Positions 8,268 through 17,215 of a stretch of DNA of 64,000 nucleotides are shown here, one piece after another. The notes under the pieces were generated by a model, which saw nothing but the letters and a program-made list of their open reading frames with translations, did not search any database and had not been told where the DNA came from. Within the stretch, counting starts at the first letter, position 1; every line of letters begins with the position of its first letter. The translations under genes were made by a program, and so were the position numbers. The stretch lies in contig NZ_AP019400.1 in NCBI RefSeq assembly GCF_004295585.1, positions 2,950,001-3,014,000 of the forward strand, read 5' to 3'. Source of the DNA: Cohnella abietis (GTDB taxonomy: Bacteria; Bacillota; Bacilli; Paenibacillales; Paenibacillaceae).

Positions 8268-8933
8268 ATGTTTACGGGACTCATTGAAGAAATGGGTACG
8301 CTCCGGTCGGTCCAGCGACGGGGGGAAGCGATGATACTTAGTATATCTGCTTCTGAAGTGCTAACTGACGTAAAAATGGGCGATAGTATAGCAGTGAATG
8401 GTGTTTGCTTAACTGTAGTAGATTTCGATCGCAGCACCTTCAGCGTTGATGTAATGCCTGAAACCTACCGATTAACGAACCTACACTCCATTCAACCAGG
8501 AAGCGCGTTAAATCTGGAACGGGCGATGAAGGTCGGTGGGCGATTCGGAGGTCATCTCGTCCAAGGTCATGTGGATGGAACGGGCACGATTCGAGACAGG
8601 GCAGTTGAAGCAAACGCTGTGGTGTACCGAATTGAGCCAAAGGATTCAGAGCTCCTACGACATGTTGTGCAGCAAGGCTCGGTAACTTTAGACGGGATTA
8701 GTCTTACAGTTGTATCTGTCGATCGGAGCGCCAGTCAGTTCACGGTTTCCATTATTCCACACACGCTAAAGGAAACGGTGCTGCAGCATAAACATTCTGG
8801 AGATACGATTAATATCGAATGCGATATTTTAGGCAAATATGTTGATCATTTGTTAAGTATGCGAGAAGGGCAGCCAGCTAGCCGATCAGGAGGCTTAACG
8901 GAGTCTGTTCTACGTGATAATGGATTTATGTGA
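8268..8933 (+). CDS. ribE: Riboflavin synthase alpha subunit
   Basis: RibE dismutates two 6,7-dimethyl-8-ribityllumazine molecules into riboflavin and the pyrimidine precursor. Two homologous lumazine-binding repeats are evident. The first starts [12 protein letters not shown] and carries [10 protein letters not shown]; the second starts with [13 protein letters not shown] and carries [10 protein letters not shown]. The 221 residues match the family. AAGGAGGAG lies just before the ATG, inside the end of ribD. The stop overlaps an ATG that could start ribBA (ATGTGA), so ribD-ribE-ribBA are tightly packed. Acts with the RibH capsid. Confidence 0.96.
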   Translation: MFTGLIEEMGTLRSVQRRGEAMILSISASEVLTDVKMGDSIAVNGVCLTVVDFDRSTFSVDVMPETYRLTNLHSIQPGSALNLERAMKVGGRFGGHLVQGHVDGTGTIRDRAVEANAVVYRIEPKDSELLRHVVQQGSVTLDGISLTVVSVDRSASQFTVSIIPHTLKETVLQHKHSGDTINIECDILGKYVDHLLSMREGQPASRSGGLTESVLRDNGFM

Positions 8934-8947
8934 AAGGGGCGATAGAG

Positions 8948-10177
8948 ATGGCAAGAAATAAATTTGATCTTATTGAAGATGCGATTTATGATTTAATGAG
9001 AGGTAAAGTGATCATTGTTGTCGATGATGAGGATCGCGAGAATGAAGGAGATTTAATCGCGCTTGCCGATAAGGCTACTCCTGAGGTCATAAATTTTATG
9101 ATCAAGGAGGCACGAGGACTTCTATGCGTCCCGATCACACCGGAGAAGGCGGAAGCTCTTGACCTCCCGCCAATGGTCAGTCACAATACGGATTATCATG
9201 GAACAGCGTTTACGGTTTCCGTTGACCATATTTCGACAACGACAGGTATATCTGCTCCAGAGCGTTCAATATCTGTCAAGGCGCTTATCGATCCGTCAGC
9301 CAAGCCAAGCGATTTCCGCAGACCTGGTCACATTTTTCCACTAATTGCGAAAAAGGGTGGCGTGCTCAGACGGGCAGGTCATACGGAGGCAGCTGTCGAC
9401 CTAGCTAAATTATGCGGATCTTCTCCTGCGGCCGTCATTTGCGAAATCATTAAAGAAGATGGCACTATGGCAAGATTGCCTGATCTTGAAATATTTGCTG
9501 AGGAGCACTCTCTGAAGCTGATTACGATCAAGGACTTGATTCACTACCGCAACGAGAAAGAAAAGCTTGTCAAAAGAGAAGTTGAGGTTAGAATGCCTAC
9601 CGATTTCGGTGTATTTAACGCTCTTGCTTATACGAATGAAGTGGACAATAAAGAGCATGTTGCTTTTGTTAAAGGTGAGATTGACGGCTCGAAGCCCGTA
9701 TTGGTTCGAGTACATTCCGAATGCTTAACAGGAGATGTGTTCCATTCCCATCGTTGCGATTGCGGTCCGCAATTGGAAGCAGCGCTCAGACAGATCGATG
9801 AAGCTGGCAGCGGTGTTCTGCTCTATATGAGACAAGAAGGCCGTGGGATAGGGCTAATCAACAAATTAAAAGCTTATAGCCTCCAAGAGCAGGGATTAGA
9901 CACTGTGGAAGCGAATATTAAGCTTGGGTTTGCTCCGGATTTGCGGGAATATGGCATTGGGGCGCAGATTTTGAAGGATATTGGCATCAAGGATATTCGA
10001 TTGCTGACGAATAATCCACGTAAAATCAAAGGCTTAGAGGGATATGGACTAAATGTTGTAGAACGCGTTCCGATCCAGATGGCTGAGAATGTAGATAATA
10101 CGGGATATTTGCACACGAAGAAAGATAAGCTAGGTCACCTGCTTTCCTTTAAAGGCGATCCTGATTACTTAATATAA
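8948..10177 (+). CDS. ribBA: Bifunctional 3,4-dihydroxy-2-butanone-4-phosphate synthase / GTP cyclohydrolase II
   Basis: The N-terminal RibB domain (about residues 1-200) converts ribulose 5-phosphate to the four-carbon unit; [12 protein letters not shown] and RRPGHIFPL are its signatures. The C-terminal RibA domain opens GTP; its zinc-binding [18 protein letters not shown] and [10 protein letters not shown] are intact. So the two substrate branches of riboflavin synthesis come from one protein. ATG at 8948 has AAAGGGG eight bases upstream; an ATG at 8930 overlapping the ribE stop is the alternative. At 409 residues the length is typical. Confidence 0.96.
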   Translation: MARNKFDLIEDAIYDLMRGKVIIVVDDEDRENEGDLIALADKATPEVINFMIKEARGLLCVPITPEKAEALDLPPMVSHNTDYHGTAFTVSVDHISTTTGISAPERSISVKALIDPSAKPSDFRRPGHIFPLIAKKGGVLRRAGHTEAAVDLAKLCGSSPAAVICEIIKEDGTMARLPDLEIFAEEHSLKLITIKDLIHYRNEKEKLVKREVEVRMPTDFGVFNALAYTNEVDNKEHVAFVKGEIDGSKPVLVRVHSECLTGDVFHSHRCDCGPQLEAALRQIDEAGSGVLLYMRQEGRGIGLINKLKAYSLQEQGLDTVEANIKLGFAPDLREYGIGAQILKDIGIKDIRLLTNNPRKIKGLEGYGLNVVERVPIQMAENVDNTGYLHTKKDKLGHLLSFKGDPDYLI

Positions 10178-10219
10178 AACAAATAAACTAACTATGTGAG
10201 ATATGAGAGGATGAATAAA

Positions 10220-10690
10220 ATGTCAATCGTATATGAAGGTCATTTAGTTTCCAAAGGTTTAAAATATGGGGTAGTTGTAGGCAGATTTAACGAGTTCATT
10301 ACTTCCAAGCTGCTAGGCGGCGCTTTAGATGCATTAAAGCGTCATGGTGTTGAGGAGAACGAGATCGAAATTGCATGGGTTCCTGGAGCGTTCGAAATTC
10401 CTTTTATCGCTCAAAAGCTAGCTGAGAGTGGCAAATATGATGCTGTTATTACCCTTGGGGCGGTTATTCGCGGTTCTACGCCGCATTTTGACTATGTTAG
10501 CAGCGAAGTAACTAAAGGTGTTGCGGCCATTTCATTAAAAACAGGTGTACCGACGATCTTCGGTGTACTGACTACGGATAGCATTGAACAAGCGGTAGAA
10601 CGTGCAGGAACGAAAGCCGGAAATAAAGGCTGGGATGCTGCCACTACGGCGATCGAAATGGCGAATTTAACTCGCTCAATTAAAGGCTAA
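10220..10690 (+). CDS. ribH: 6,7-dimethyl-8-ribityllumazine synthase
   Basis: RibH condenses the pyrimidine diamine with dihydroxybutanone phosphate to give lumazine, the substrate of RibE; it forms 60-subunit capsids in Bacillus. [12 protein letters not shown], the [10 protein letters not shown] loop and the [14 protein letters not shown] stretch with the catalytic His are intact. The ATG at 10220 has AGAGGA eight bases upstream; an ATG at 10211 would add three residues. 156 residues is the family size. Last gene of the riboflavin operon; no clear terminator follows. Confidence 0.96.
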   Translation: MSIVYEGHLVSKGLKYGVVVGRFNEFITSKLLGGALDALKRHGVEENEIEIAWVPGAFEIPFIAQKLAESGKYDAVITLGAVIRGSTPHFDYVSSEVTKGVAAISLKTGVPTIFGVLTTDSIEQAVERAGTKAGNKGWDAATTAIEMANLTRSIKG

Positions 10691-10761
10691 AGATAGCCTA
10701 AACATAATTTTTCAAATTAAGTTTACTGAAGTAAAACGGTAGGGCAGGAGGAGAAACCCGC

Positions 10762-11553
10762 GTGGCAATGCTATACAAGCTAGAGACGTTCGAGGGACCG
10801 CTAGATTTATTGCTTCATCTCATCGACAAAGCGGAAATTGATATTCAGGATATTTCGATTAACGATATAACGGATCAATATATGGCATACCTCGGGGCTA
10901 TGCAAGAGCTGGAGCTAGACATTACCAGCGAGTTTCTCGTCATGGCCGCTACATTGCTTTCCATGAAGAGCCGTCAGCTGCTTCCGAAGCCGCCGGTAAC
11001 GGAAGAGCCTTGGCTAACGGTGGACGATGATGATTACTTAGACCCTAGGGAAGAGCTAATCCGTAAGCTGCTTGAATATCGAAAGTTCAAATCGGTGGCA
11101 GGGCAGTTAAGGGAAAAGGAATGGGATCGCAGTCAAGTCTATACACGTGAACCTACGGATTTGTCTCCTTTCGAGAAGGTTGTGCAGACTAATCCCGTGG
11201 AAGGCTTGCACATTGATGATCTAGTAAATGCTTTCCAGAAAGCAATGCGACGCTTGGCAGGTCGCCATAGGGTTTCTTCGATCCACAAGGATGAAATATC
11301 GGTAAAAGATCGCATTCGTGATATAATTAATACATTAAAAAGCCGCACTCATGGTGGAAGGCTGTTATTCTCACAGCTCCTTGGGGATGGTGAGGACCGT
11401 CAGGAAATTGTAGTAACCTTCCTGGCTATTCTTGAGCTAATGAAACGGAAATGGGTATCCTGCCATCAAAGCGGTTTATTCGATGAAATTGTGTTAACGT
11501 GGACGGGAAGAGAGGATAACAATGGATTACTCGACATTGAAATCAGTACTTGA
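10762..11553 (+). CDS. scpA: Segregation and condensation protein A
   Basis: ScpA is the kleisin that bridges the Smc heads in the bacterial condensin. The N-terminal FEGPLDLLLHLIDKAEIDI is the Smc-neck-binding helix region, and EFLVMAATLLSMKSRQLLP is strongly conserved. The C-terminal winged helix lies around RQEIVVTFLAILELMKRK. GTG at 10762 with GGAGGAG eight bases upstream is chosen; an ATG two codons later is possible. The 3' end overlaps scpB by 32 bases, so the two subunits are translated together. Confidence 0.95.
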   Translation: MAMLYKLETFEGPLDLLLHLIDKAEIDIQDISINDITDQYMAYLGAMQELELDITSEFLVMAATLLSMKSRQLLPKPPVTEEPWLTVDDDDYLDPREELIRKLLEYRKFKSVAGQLREKEWDRSQVYTREPTDLSPFEKVVQTNPVEGLHIDDLVNAFQKAMRRLAGRHRVSSIHKDEISVKDRIRDIINTLKSRTHGGRLLFSQLLGDGEDRQEIVVTFLAILELMKRKWVSCHQSGLFDEIVLTWTGREDNNGLLDIEIST

Positions 11554-12205
11554 GGGATTGCTATTCGTATCCGGTGACGAGGGAATAAGCGCCAAGACGG
11601 CTGCGGAAGTGGTTGAGACTGATATCGAAGTCGTCAAGGATGTGCTGAAGGATCTTCAGAAGGAGCTTGCCAAAAAGAAACGCGGCATTCGGATAGCAGA
11701 GGTAGCGGGCGGTTATCGTATGACGACAGTAATAGACCATGCTCCTTACTTCGAGAAACTGGCTTATTCTCCTACTCGTGCCGCGCTTTCACAAGCTGCA
11801 CTAGAGACTCTGTCGATTATCGCCTACAGACAGCCAATTACTCGAGTTGAAATCGAAGAAATTCGCGGGGTCAAGGCCGACAGAGCATTACATAATCTCG
11901 TCAATAAAGACTTAATTGAAGAAAAGGGACGCGCGGATGCATTAGGTAGACCTATTCTTTATGGAACGACTAAGTCGTTCCTCGATTATTTCGGTTTAGC
12001 GAATATTTCAAGCTTACCTGAACCTTCTACTTCTGAAGGTGACGATGAGCTGGAAGAAAGAACGAAGATGCTCTTCGAACGAATTGAGGGTCGTCAGCTT
12101 TCCATGGTTGACATGGATAAGGAGCTTCAAGCGGAATCATATATGGATAGCGATATGGATCTAGATTTAGATTTAGAATCTAATTCTGATCTGGAAACAG
12201 AATGA
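11522..12205 (+). CDS. scpB: Segregation and condensation protein B
   Basis: ScpB dimers bind ScpA and complete the Smc condensin. Two winged-helix domains are recognisable: the N-terminal LKSVLEGLLFVSGDEG and the second with ALETLSIIAYRQPITRVEIE, both conserved. DALGRPILYGTTKSFLDYFG marks the end of the folded part. The C-terminal tail of about 50 residues is acidic and ends in a short Asp/Leu/Met-rich repeat (MDSDMDLDLDLE), longer than in B. subtilis. Start ATG at 11522 lies inside scpA after GAGAGGATAAC. Confidence 0.94.
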   Translation: MDYSTLKSVLEGLLFVSGDEGISAKTAAEVVETDIEVVKDVLKDLQKELAKKKRGIRIAEVAGGYRMTTVIDHAPYFEKLAYSPTRAALSQAALETLSIIAYRQPITRVEIEEIRGVKADRALHNLVNKDLIEEKGRADALGRPILYGTTKSFLDYFGLANISSLPEPSTSEGDDELEERTKMLFERIEGRQLSMVDMDKELQAESYMDSDMDLDLDLESNSDLETE

Positions 12206-12230
12206 AGCAATGTTAAAGGAATGAAGAAAA

Positions 12231-12282
12231 GCCAGAAGGTCATACTACCCTAGGAAAGGCGGGGGAAGTATGGCCTTCTGGC
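12231..12282 (+). promoter_or_regulatory. Stem-loop over the ytfI start codon
   Basis: GCCAGAAGGTCATAC (12231-12245) pairs with GTATGGCCTTCTGGC (12268-12282): 15 pairs with one G-U. The ATG (12270) is inside the stem and the GGCGGGGGA ribosome site is in the loop. No T run follows, so a terminator is unlikely. A translational control role is inferred. Confidence 0.6.
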
Positions 12283-12956
12283 ATTGGATCATATTGGCGG
12301 TTATATGTGTGGGTGTTGTTGGAGCTTTATTTTCCCCTATCCGTATTCGAGTTCGCTATTCGCGCAGCGGTCAATTGGATCAGCTCGTAATTGTCATTAG
12401 AGCGCTATACGGCCTTTATCATTATCAGATCCTTCTACCCTCTATTGTGATTAAAGGCTGGAATGTGATCTATCGTGAACGAAGAGCGGGGGGCTTGACT
12501 GGCAACAGCAAGCGAAAGCCGACGAGACGGAAAATAGGTAAAGGCACGGTTGTACGTTATATGAGGGCTTACCGAGCCTTATTGCAATCCACAAAGAACT
12601 TTAAGATTTGGGCGAGGCATTCGCTGAAAAAATTAGAATGTACCCGCTGGAGATTAGATTTCCGGGTGGGGACGGGAGATGCAGCTTCAACAGCAGTTAT
12701 AACTGGCTTGCTGTGGGCAGTGTCAGGGTGCGCCTCTGGGGTCGCAGGACAGCTTGTCAGGTTGAATACATCGCCGCAGGGACAAATTACACCTAACTAT
12801 AGCGGAGTCGAATTTACGGTCGTCTGGGAGGCTGATTTTAGAATCCGTTTGGGAACATTACTATGGATAATAGCAAAGCTGGGAAAAGACACTATTCGAG
12901 TTGGCAAAGCTATTCGAGCTTGGCGACACTGGCTAACTGGACCGAAAGAAGCCTAA
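12270..12956 (+). CDS. ytfI: DUF2953 protein, YtfI-like
   Basis: A 228-residue protein with one N-terminal membrane segment (WIILAVICVGVVGALFSPI) followed by a basic domain with RVRYSRSG. A WRLDFRVGTGDAASTAVITG block and a C-terminal EFTVVWEADFRIRLGTLLWI stretch follow; these fit the DUF2953 pattern. In B. subtilis the equivalent ytfI lies directly before ytfJ, as here, so the pair is kept together. The biochemical function is unknown; a sporulation role is suggested by linkage to the GerW-family gene. The start codon is buried in a 15-pair hairpin. Confidence 0.75.
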   Translation: MAFWHWIILAVICVGVVGALFSPIRIRVRYSRSGQLDQLVIVIRALYGLYHYQILLPSIVIKGWNVIYRERRAGGLTGNSKRKPTRRKIGKGTVVRYMRAYRALLQSTKNFKIWARHSLKKLECTRWRLDFRVGTGDAASTAVITGLLWAVSGCASGVAGQLVRLNTSPQGQITPNYSGVEFTVVWEADFRIRLGTLLWIIAKLGKDTIRVGKAIRAWRHWLTGPKEA

Positions 12957-13059
12957 ATGTTGGTGGTATTTCGTTTGCTACATATTCCCCCCTCGTTGTG
13001 CACACACTACAGAAAGCGTAGATAATTTCTTATTTATATCGCAATGAGGAGGAATAACA

Positions 13060-13548
13060 TTGGCTGAGCACCCTATTAACGGTCTAATGCAAACCGCCAT
13101 GGAAAACATTAAGGATATGGTGGACGTTAACACGATTGTTGGTGAACCAGTTCAAACGCCAGATGGCAGTGTCATTTTACCGATTTCTAAAGTCGGATTT
13201 GGTTTTGCCGCTGGAGGTAGTGAATTTACTGGTATGAACGATGAAGCTTCGCGGGGACAACAAAAACAAAATGGTCATGAAGGACAAAATGCTTCAGTTG
13301 CCATGCCTTTCGGTGGAGGTAGCGGTGGAGGTGTATCGATAACGCCGATTGCTTTCTTGGTCGTAGGCACGCAGGGTGTGAAGGTTGTTCCCTTAGATAG
13401 CCAAACACACATCTTGGAAAAATTGATCGATGCAGCTCCAGTGTGGGTGGATAAGCTGAAAAATGCATTCCAAAGAAATGCAGATACAGGGGAAGCTGAG
13501 GTTCATGTTCCATCGGTAACCTCCAAATCGTCTGACAATCTTATGTAA
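13060..13548 (+). CDS. ytfJ: GerW-family sporulation protein YtfJ
   Basis: The 162-residue product shows the GerW/YtfJ layout: an N-terminal helix (HPINGLMQTAMENIKDM), then VDVNTIVGEPVQTPDGSVIL and PISKVGFGFAAGGSEF, and a glycine-rich linker. ITPIAFLVVGTQGVKVVPL closes the conserved part. In Bacillus this forespore protein is needed for L-alanine-triggered germination. TTG at 13060 is preceded by GAGGAGGAA. It follows the DUF2953 gene with about 100 bases between, and is closed by its own terminator. Confidence 0.9.
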   Translation: MAEHPINGLMQTAMENIKDMVDVNTIVGEPVQTPDGSVILPISKVGFGFAAGGSEFTGMNDEASRGQQKQNGHEGQNASVAMPFGGGSGGGVSITPIAFLVVGTQGVKVVPLDSQTHILEKLIDAAPVWVDKLKNAFQRNADTGEAEVHVPSVTSKSSDNLM

Positions 13549-13579
13549 GCTAGGCGCAACTGAATATCATCACCGCTCT

Positions 13580-13605
13580 CCGGTCTATATGACCGGCTTT
13601 TTTTT
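13580..13605 (+). terminator. Intrinsic terminator after ytfJ
   Basis: CCGGTC (13580-13585) pairs with GACCGG (13591-13596), followed by a long T run. Confidence 0.85.
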
Positions 13606-13772
13606 GTTTTTCAGCATGTATAAGTTTTGTCTATAACTATTCTTTCGCTAAGGTTTTACTTGGGTAAATTTGTGGTTCCACGCTGTTCACATACTTTTGG
13701 ACATGCCTACATAAAATGGATACAAGAACACTTGGAGGAGTCGCAAGGGAAAGCGGCTGGAGGAGGAAATGC

Positions 13773-14984
13773 ATGTACATCAATAGGGGCAAATACAGCT
13801 TGCGTGTGATAGGGATAGGGCTCATTGTTCTCTCTACTATCTTCTTGAGCATCCATACCGACACGTTTGCCTTACAAACAGCTACAGCAAAACCTAAGTC
13901 ATTGCCGAGTCCGCCTGCTAATCACGCGCGTGGTGCGGCGCTTATTGATGTGGCGTCAGGGCGAATCTTGTTCTCCCAGCGTGGGGATGAACCGATGAAA
14001 ATTGCCAGCTTAACGAAAATTATGACCGCAATAGTAGCCATTGAGCATGGTCAATTAGATAGCAAAGTAAAGGTTAGCGCCAATGCTGCTGGCAAAGAGG
14101 GCTCATCGCTTTATTTGAAGGCTGGGGAGCAAATTACGCTTAGAGATGTGCTTTATGGCTTAATGCTCCGTTCCGGCAATGATGCGGCAGTAGCCATTGC
14201 AGAGCATGTAGGGGGATCTATTGAGGGCTTCGCTTATCTTATGAATAAGAAAGCAGAGGAGATTGGCCTTACCCACAGTCATTTTATGAATCCCCATGGA
14301 TTAGATCAAGAAAATCATTATTCCTCAGCTAATGACTTAGCTAAGCTTGCTGCATATGCCTTACATAATCCTGATTTTAAGGAAATCGTTAAAACAAAGG
14401 TGAAGTCGGCCCCCAACCCTAATGAAGCCTGGGACTATAAATGGGTAAACAAAAATAAAATGCTGAACATGTATGATGGGGCTGACGGCGTAAAAACAGG
14501 ATACACAAAGCAAGCATTGCGTACTCTAGTTAGCTCAGCTACACGAAATGGGCAGCAGCTAGTAGCAGTCACATTAAATGATGGGAACGATTGGCTGGAC
14601 CATAAGAATTTGCTTGATTTTGGCTTTACCTATTTTCCGCTGAAGAGTGTTACTAAGGCTGGAGATCCTATTGCGGGGTTTCCGTATGAGGTGTCGAATA
14701 GCTTTGAATATCCTTTTGCCGAAGGGGAGCGGGAGAAGCTTGAAGTTAAACTTGCACCTTTAAGAGAAGGGACTGTCCAATACAATTTAGGTTATCGGGG
14801 GCAATTGAAGTTTGTCTTAAATGACGAGCTTATTGGGGCTGTGCCGATTGTCGACGATTCTAAACAGCAGGATAAATCAGAGAGTATCTCTAAGCAAACG
14901 CAGGCAAGAGTTACATCGCATACAACTTTTGCAGCTTCATTGAGAACAGCAATAAAGGCATTGTTTTTGCAAGGGGGGTCTTAG
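13773..14984 (+). CDS. dacB: D-alanyl-D-alanine carboxypeptidase (sporulation PBP5*/DacB-type)
   Basis: A class C low-molecular-weight penicillin-binding protein that trims the terminal D-Ala of peptidoglycan side chains. An N-terminal signal segment (residues 11-28) precedes the serine hydrolase domain with S79-LT-K82, S134-G-N136 and K241-T-G243, all intact. A C-terminal beta domain and a weakly amphipathic tail follow. Its position directly before spmA-spmB matches dacB of B. subtilis, which lowers cortex crosslinking in the mother cell; DacF is the other possible name. ATG at 13773 follows GGAGGAGGAA. Three bases separate it from spmA. Confidence 0.9.
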   Translation: MYINRGKYSLRVIGIGLIVLSTIFLSIHTDTFALQTATAKPKSLPSPPANHARGAALIDVASGRILFSQRGDEPMKIASLTKIMTAIVAIEHGQLDSKVKVSANAAGKEGSSLYLKAGEQITLRDVLYGLMLRSGNDAAVAIAEHVGGSIEGFAYLMNKKAEEIGLTHSHFMNPHGLDQENHYSSANDLAKLAAYALHNPDFKEIVKTKVKSAPNPNEAWDYKWVNKNKMLNMYDGADGVKTGYTKQALRTLVSSATRNGQQLVAVTLNDGNDWLDHKNLLDFGFTYFPLKSVTKAGDPIAGFPYEVSNSFEYPFAEGEREKLEVKLAPLREGTVQYNLGYRGQLKFVLNDELIGAVPIVDDSKQQDKSESISKQTQARVTSHTTFAASLRTAIKALFLQGGS

Positions 14985-14986
14985 AT

Positions 14987-15652
14987 ATGGTGAATTGGAT
15001 ATGGATGGGCATGATCGTCTTTAGTGTCATATTTGGTGCCGCTAACGGGAAGATGGAGAAGGTGGCAGAGGCAGCCTTTGGTGGAGCCCAGACGGGGGTA
15101 ACCGTATGCTTGGGGTTAATCAGTATTCTTGTTTTCTGGATGGGGCTTATGCGCATTGCAGAGGATGCCGGGCTTATTCGTATGATTTCGAGAATAATGG
15201 CACCAGTCGTAAGGAGGCTGTTTCCCGACGTTCCAACCGATCACCCTGCAATGGGATATATCCTTTCCAACATGAGTGCTAATTTACTTGGTCTAGGTAA
15301 TGCCGCGACGCCAATGGGAATTAAAGCGATGCAGGAGCTACAGAAGCTGAATGTTAATCCGACCATAGCCACACCTGCCATGTGCACTCTACTAGCCTTA
15401 AATACGGCAAGCATTACGCTTGTTCCGACGACTATGATAGCGATTCGCATGAATTTCGGATCCCTGCATCCAGCGGATATCGTAGCACCAACATTACTGG
15501 CAACACTTGTATCTACTGGGGTAGCGATTATTGTGGACAGATGGTATCGCAAGAGGAACAAAATTCCACCAACGTCACACACTATTGATAAGACCGGAGC
15601 TAGACCCCCTACTTCTCTGTACAAGCCCTCAGCTCCAGCTGGGGGAGGCTGA
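14987..15652 (+). CDS. spmA: Spore maturation protein A
   Basis: SpmA is a mother-cell membrane protein needed for spore core dehydration. The 221 residues carry about five membrane segments with two gate-type motifs. MVNWIWMGMIVFSVIFGAAN starts the protein, and ILSNMSANLLGLGNAATPMG is the conserved family core with Asn-rich turns. The last 25 residues are polar. It forms a unit with dacB and spmB, the same trio and order as in Bacillus; ribosome site GGGGGG lies a few bases before the ATG. Confidence 0.94.
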   Translation: MVNWIWMGMIVFSVIFGAANGKMEKVAEAAFGGAQTGVTVCLGLISILVFWMGLMRIAEDAGLIRMISRIMAPVVRRLFPDVPTDHPAMGYILSNMSANLLGLGNAATPMGIKAMQELQKLNVNPTIATPAMCTLLALNTASITLVPTTMIAIRMNFGSLHPADIVAPTLLATLVSTGVAIIVDRWYRKRNKIPPTSHTIDKTGARPPTSLYKPSAPAGGG

Positions 15653-15657
15653 AGGCT

Positions 15658-16197
15658 TTGATTTCACTCATTCAAATTATTTCTACATGGACGATACCCG
15701 TGCTTATTGCATTTATACCTTTATACGCTTCATTTCGCAAAATACCTGTATACGAATCCTTTATTGATGGAGCCAAAGATGGCTTTCAAACAGCAATCGG
15801 TATTATTCCACATTTGGTTGGCATGATGACGGCGATAAGTATGTTTAGAGCCTCAGGAGCGATGGAGGCCTTCGTAGGCCTTCTTCGACCGCTTCTGGAA
15901 GGCTTTGGTGTCCCCGGTGAGGTTCTGCCACTTGCTTTGCTTCGGCCCATTACCGGTGCAGGCTCGCTTGCTTTTGTAACAGATCTGATTAAGGAGCATG
16001 GGCCCGATTCGTTTGTAGCCCGAATAGCTTCTACCATTCAAGGCAGTACGGATACGACGTTATATGTTTTAACTGTCTATTTTGGAGCTGTTGGTATCCG
16101 AAATTCTCGTTATGCGCTTAAAGTAGGTCTATTTTCCGATTTCATTGGGTTCTTTGCTGCGGTTGCTGCTTGCTGGTTGATGTTTGGCTTGGTATGA
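15658..16197 (+). CDS. spmB: Spore maturation protein B
   Basis: SpmB is the partner of SpmA in spore core dehydration. It is a 179-residue membrane protein with about four hydrophobic helices. Conserved stretches are YESFIDGAKDGFQTAIGIIP near the N-terminus and LLRPITGAGSLAFVTDLI and HGPDSFVARIASTIQGSTDT in the centre. TTG at 15658, five bases after the spmA stop, follows GGGGGAGG. A short gap leads to rluB, so readthrough into it is likely. Confidence 0.93.
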   Translation: MISLIQIISTWTIPVLIAFIPLYASFRKIPVYESFIDGAKDGFQTAIGIIPHLVGMMTAISMFRASGAMEAFVGLLRPLLEGFGVPGEVLPLALLRPITGAGSLAFVTDLIKEHGPDSFVARIASTIQGSTDTTLYVLTVYFGAVGIRNSRYALKVGLFSDFIGFFAAVAACWLMFGLV

Positions 16198-16218
16198 TGG
16201 TTGATGAGGTGAAAGACC

Positions 16219-16989
16219 GTGGAAGAGAGATTACAGAAGGTTCTTGCTAACGCCGGAGTAGCTTCAAGGCGGAAATGCGAGGAGCTTATTACAGCAGGAA
16301 AAGTTATGGTAAATGGTGAGGTTGTTTCAGAGCTTGGCGTTAAAGCCGATCCAACCAAAGATATCATTACGGTATCCGGAAAAGCAATTAAGAAAGAAGC
16401 TAAGGTTTATATTATGTTTAATAAGCCCAAAGGGGTTATTACTAGCGTATCTGATCCCCAAGGTCGAAGTGTCGTTACCGATTATTTGAAAGAAATCAAG
16501 GAACGGCTCTACCCAGTCGGACGTCTGGATTATGATTCAGAAGGATTACTCCTTATGACGAACGACGGCGATTTGGCTCATAAGCTTATGCATCCGAGCC
16601 ATCACGTTCCCAAAACCTATCATGCAACCGTGGAAAGAGTTCCTCATGGTAACGCACTAGAGAAGCTGCAAAATGGGATTAAGCTGGAGGATGGGGTAAC
16701 GGCGCCTGCTGAGGTTGAGTATCACGATATCGATCCTGAGAAGAAATTCGCCACCATTTCCATTACGATCCATGAGGGTCGTAACCGCCAAGTGCGTCGT
16801 ATGTTCGATGCTATTCATCACCCGGTCACCCGTTTGAAAAGAATTTCATTCGGGGGATTGGTTCTGGGCAATCTGCAACGCGGTAAAAATCGCAGGCTTA
16901 CGGCAGAAGAAGTCAGCAAGCTTATGGAGTCAGTTGCTGAAGTAGCTATTGTACCTGGGACTGCTACAGCAGAAACAGCTGAAGATTAA
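16219..16989 (+). CDS. rluB: 23S rRNA pseudouridine synthase, RluB type
   Basis: The protein starts with an S4 RNA-binding domain (LQKVLANAGVASRRKCEELI) and continues with an RsuA/RluB-type catalytic domain. YPVGRLDYDSEGLLLMTNDG carries the catalytic Asp, and EGRNRQVRRMFDAI is the second conserved block. It is expected to modify a uridine of 23S rRNA around helix 93 in the ribosome. B. subtilis has its homologue ypuL at the same place, after spmB and before resA. GTG at 16219 follows GATGAGGTGAAAG. The 256 residues are typical; the C-terminal 30 residues are low in conservation. Confidence 0.93.
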   Translation: MEERLQKVLANAGVASRRKCEELITAGKVMVNGEVVSELGVKADPTKDIITVSGKAIKKEAKVYIMFNKPKGVITSVSDPQGRSVVTDYLKEIKERLYPVGRLDYDSEGLLLMTNDGDLAHKLMHPSHHVPKTYHATVERVPHGNALEKLQNGIKLEDGVTAPAEVEYHDIDPEKKFATISITIHEGRNRQVRRMFDAIHHPVTRLKRISFGGLVLGNLQRGKNRRLTAEEVSKLMESVAEVAIVPGTATAETAED

Positions 16990-17014
16990 ATCTATTACTC
17001 AGCAATAGCAAAGG

Positions 17015-17054
17015 AACCCTCGCTTGGCCTTGTGGCTTAGCGGGGATTTCTTTG
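17015..17054 (+). terminator. Terminator after rluB
   Basis: CCCTCGCT pairs with AGCGGGG around an inner GGCC/GGC stem, followed by ATTTCTTTGTTT. Confidence 0.65.
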
Positions 17055-17151
17055 TTTGAGAGCATATAAACCTACGATTATGCATTGTACCAAAATAGAC
17101 AAACAATATTAAGGAAAGCCCAGTAAATGAACGTATACTAGATTATGTGAA

Positions 17152-17180
17152 TTGATACTGGATAAGCTATCCGATACAAT
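17152..17180 (+). promoter_or_regulatory. SigA promoter of the res operon with a palindrome in the spacer
   Basis: TTGATA (17152-17157), 17-base spacer, TACAAT (17175-17180). The spacer contains GGATAAGCTATCC, an inverted repeat placed where a repressor or activator could act. ResA starts 36 bases downstream. Confidence 0.7.
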
Positions 17181-17215
17181 GAGATTAATGGAATTAGGGT
17201 GGTGGGAAGGTTCAT

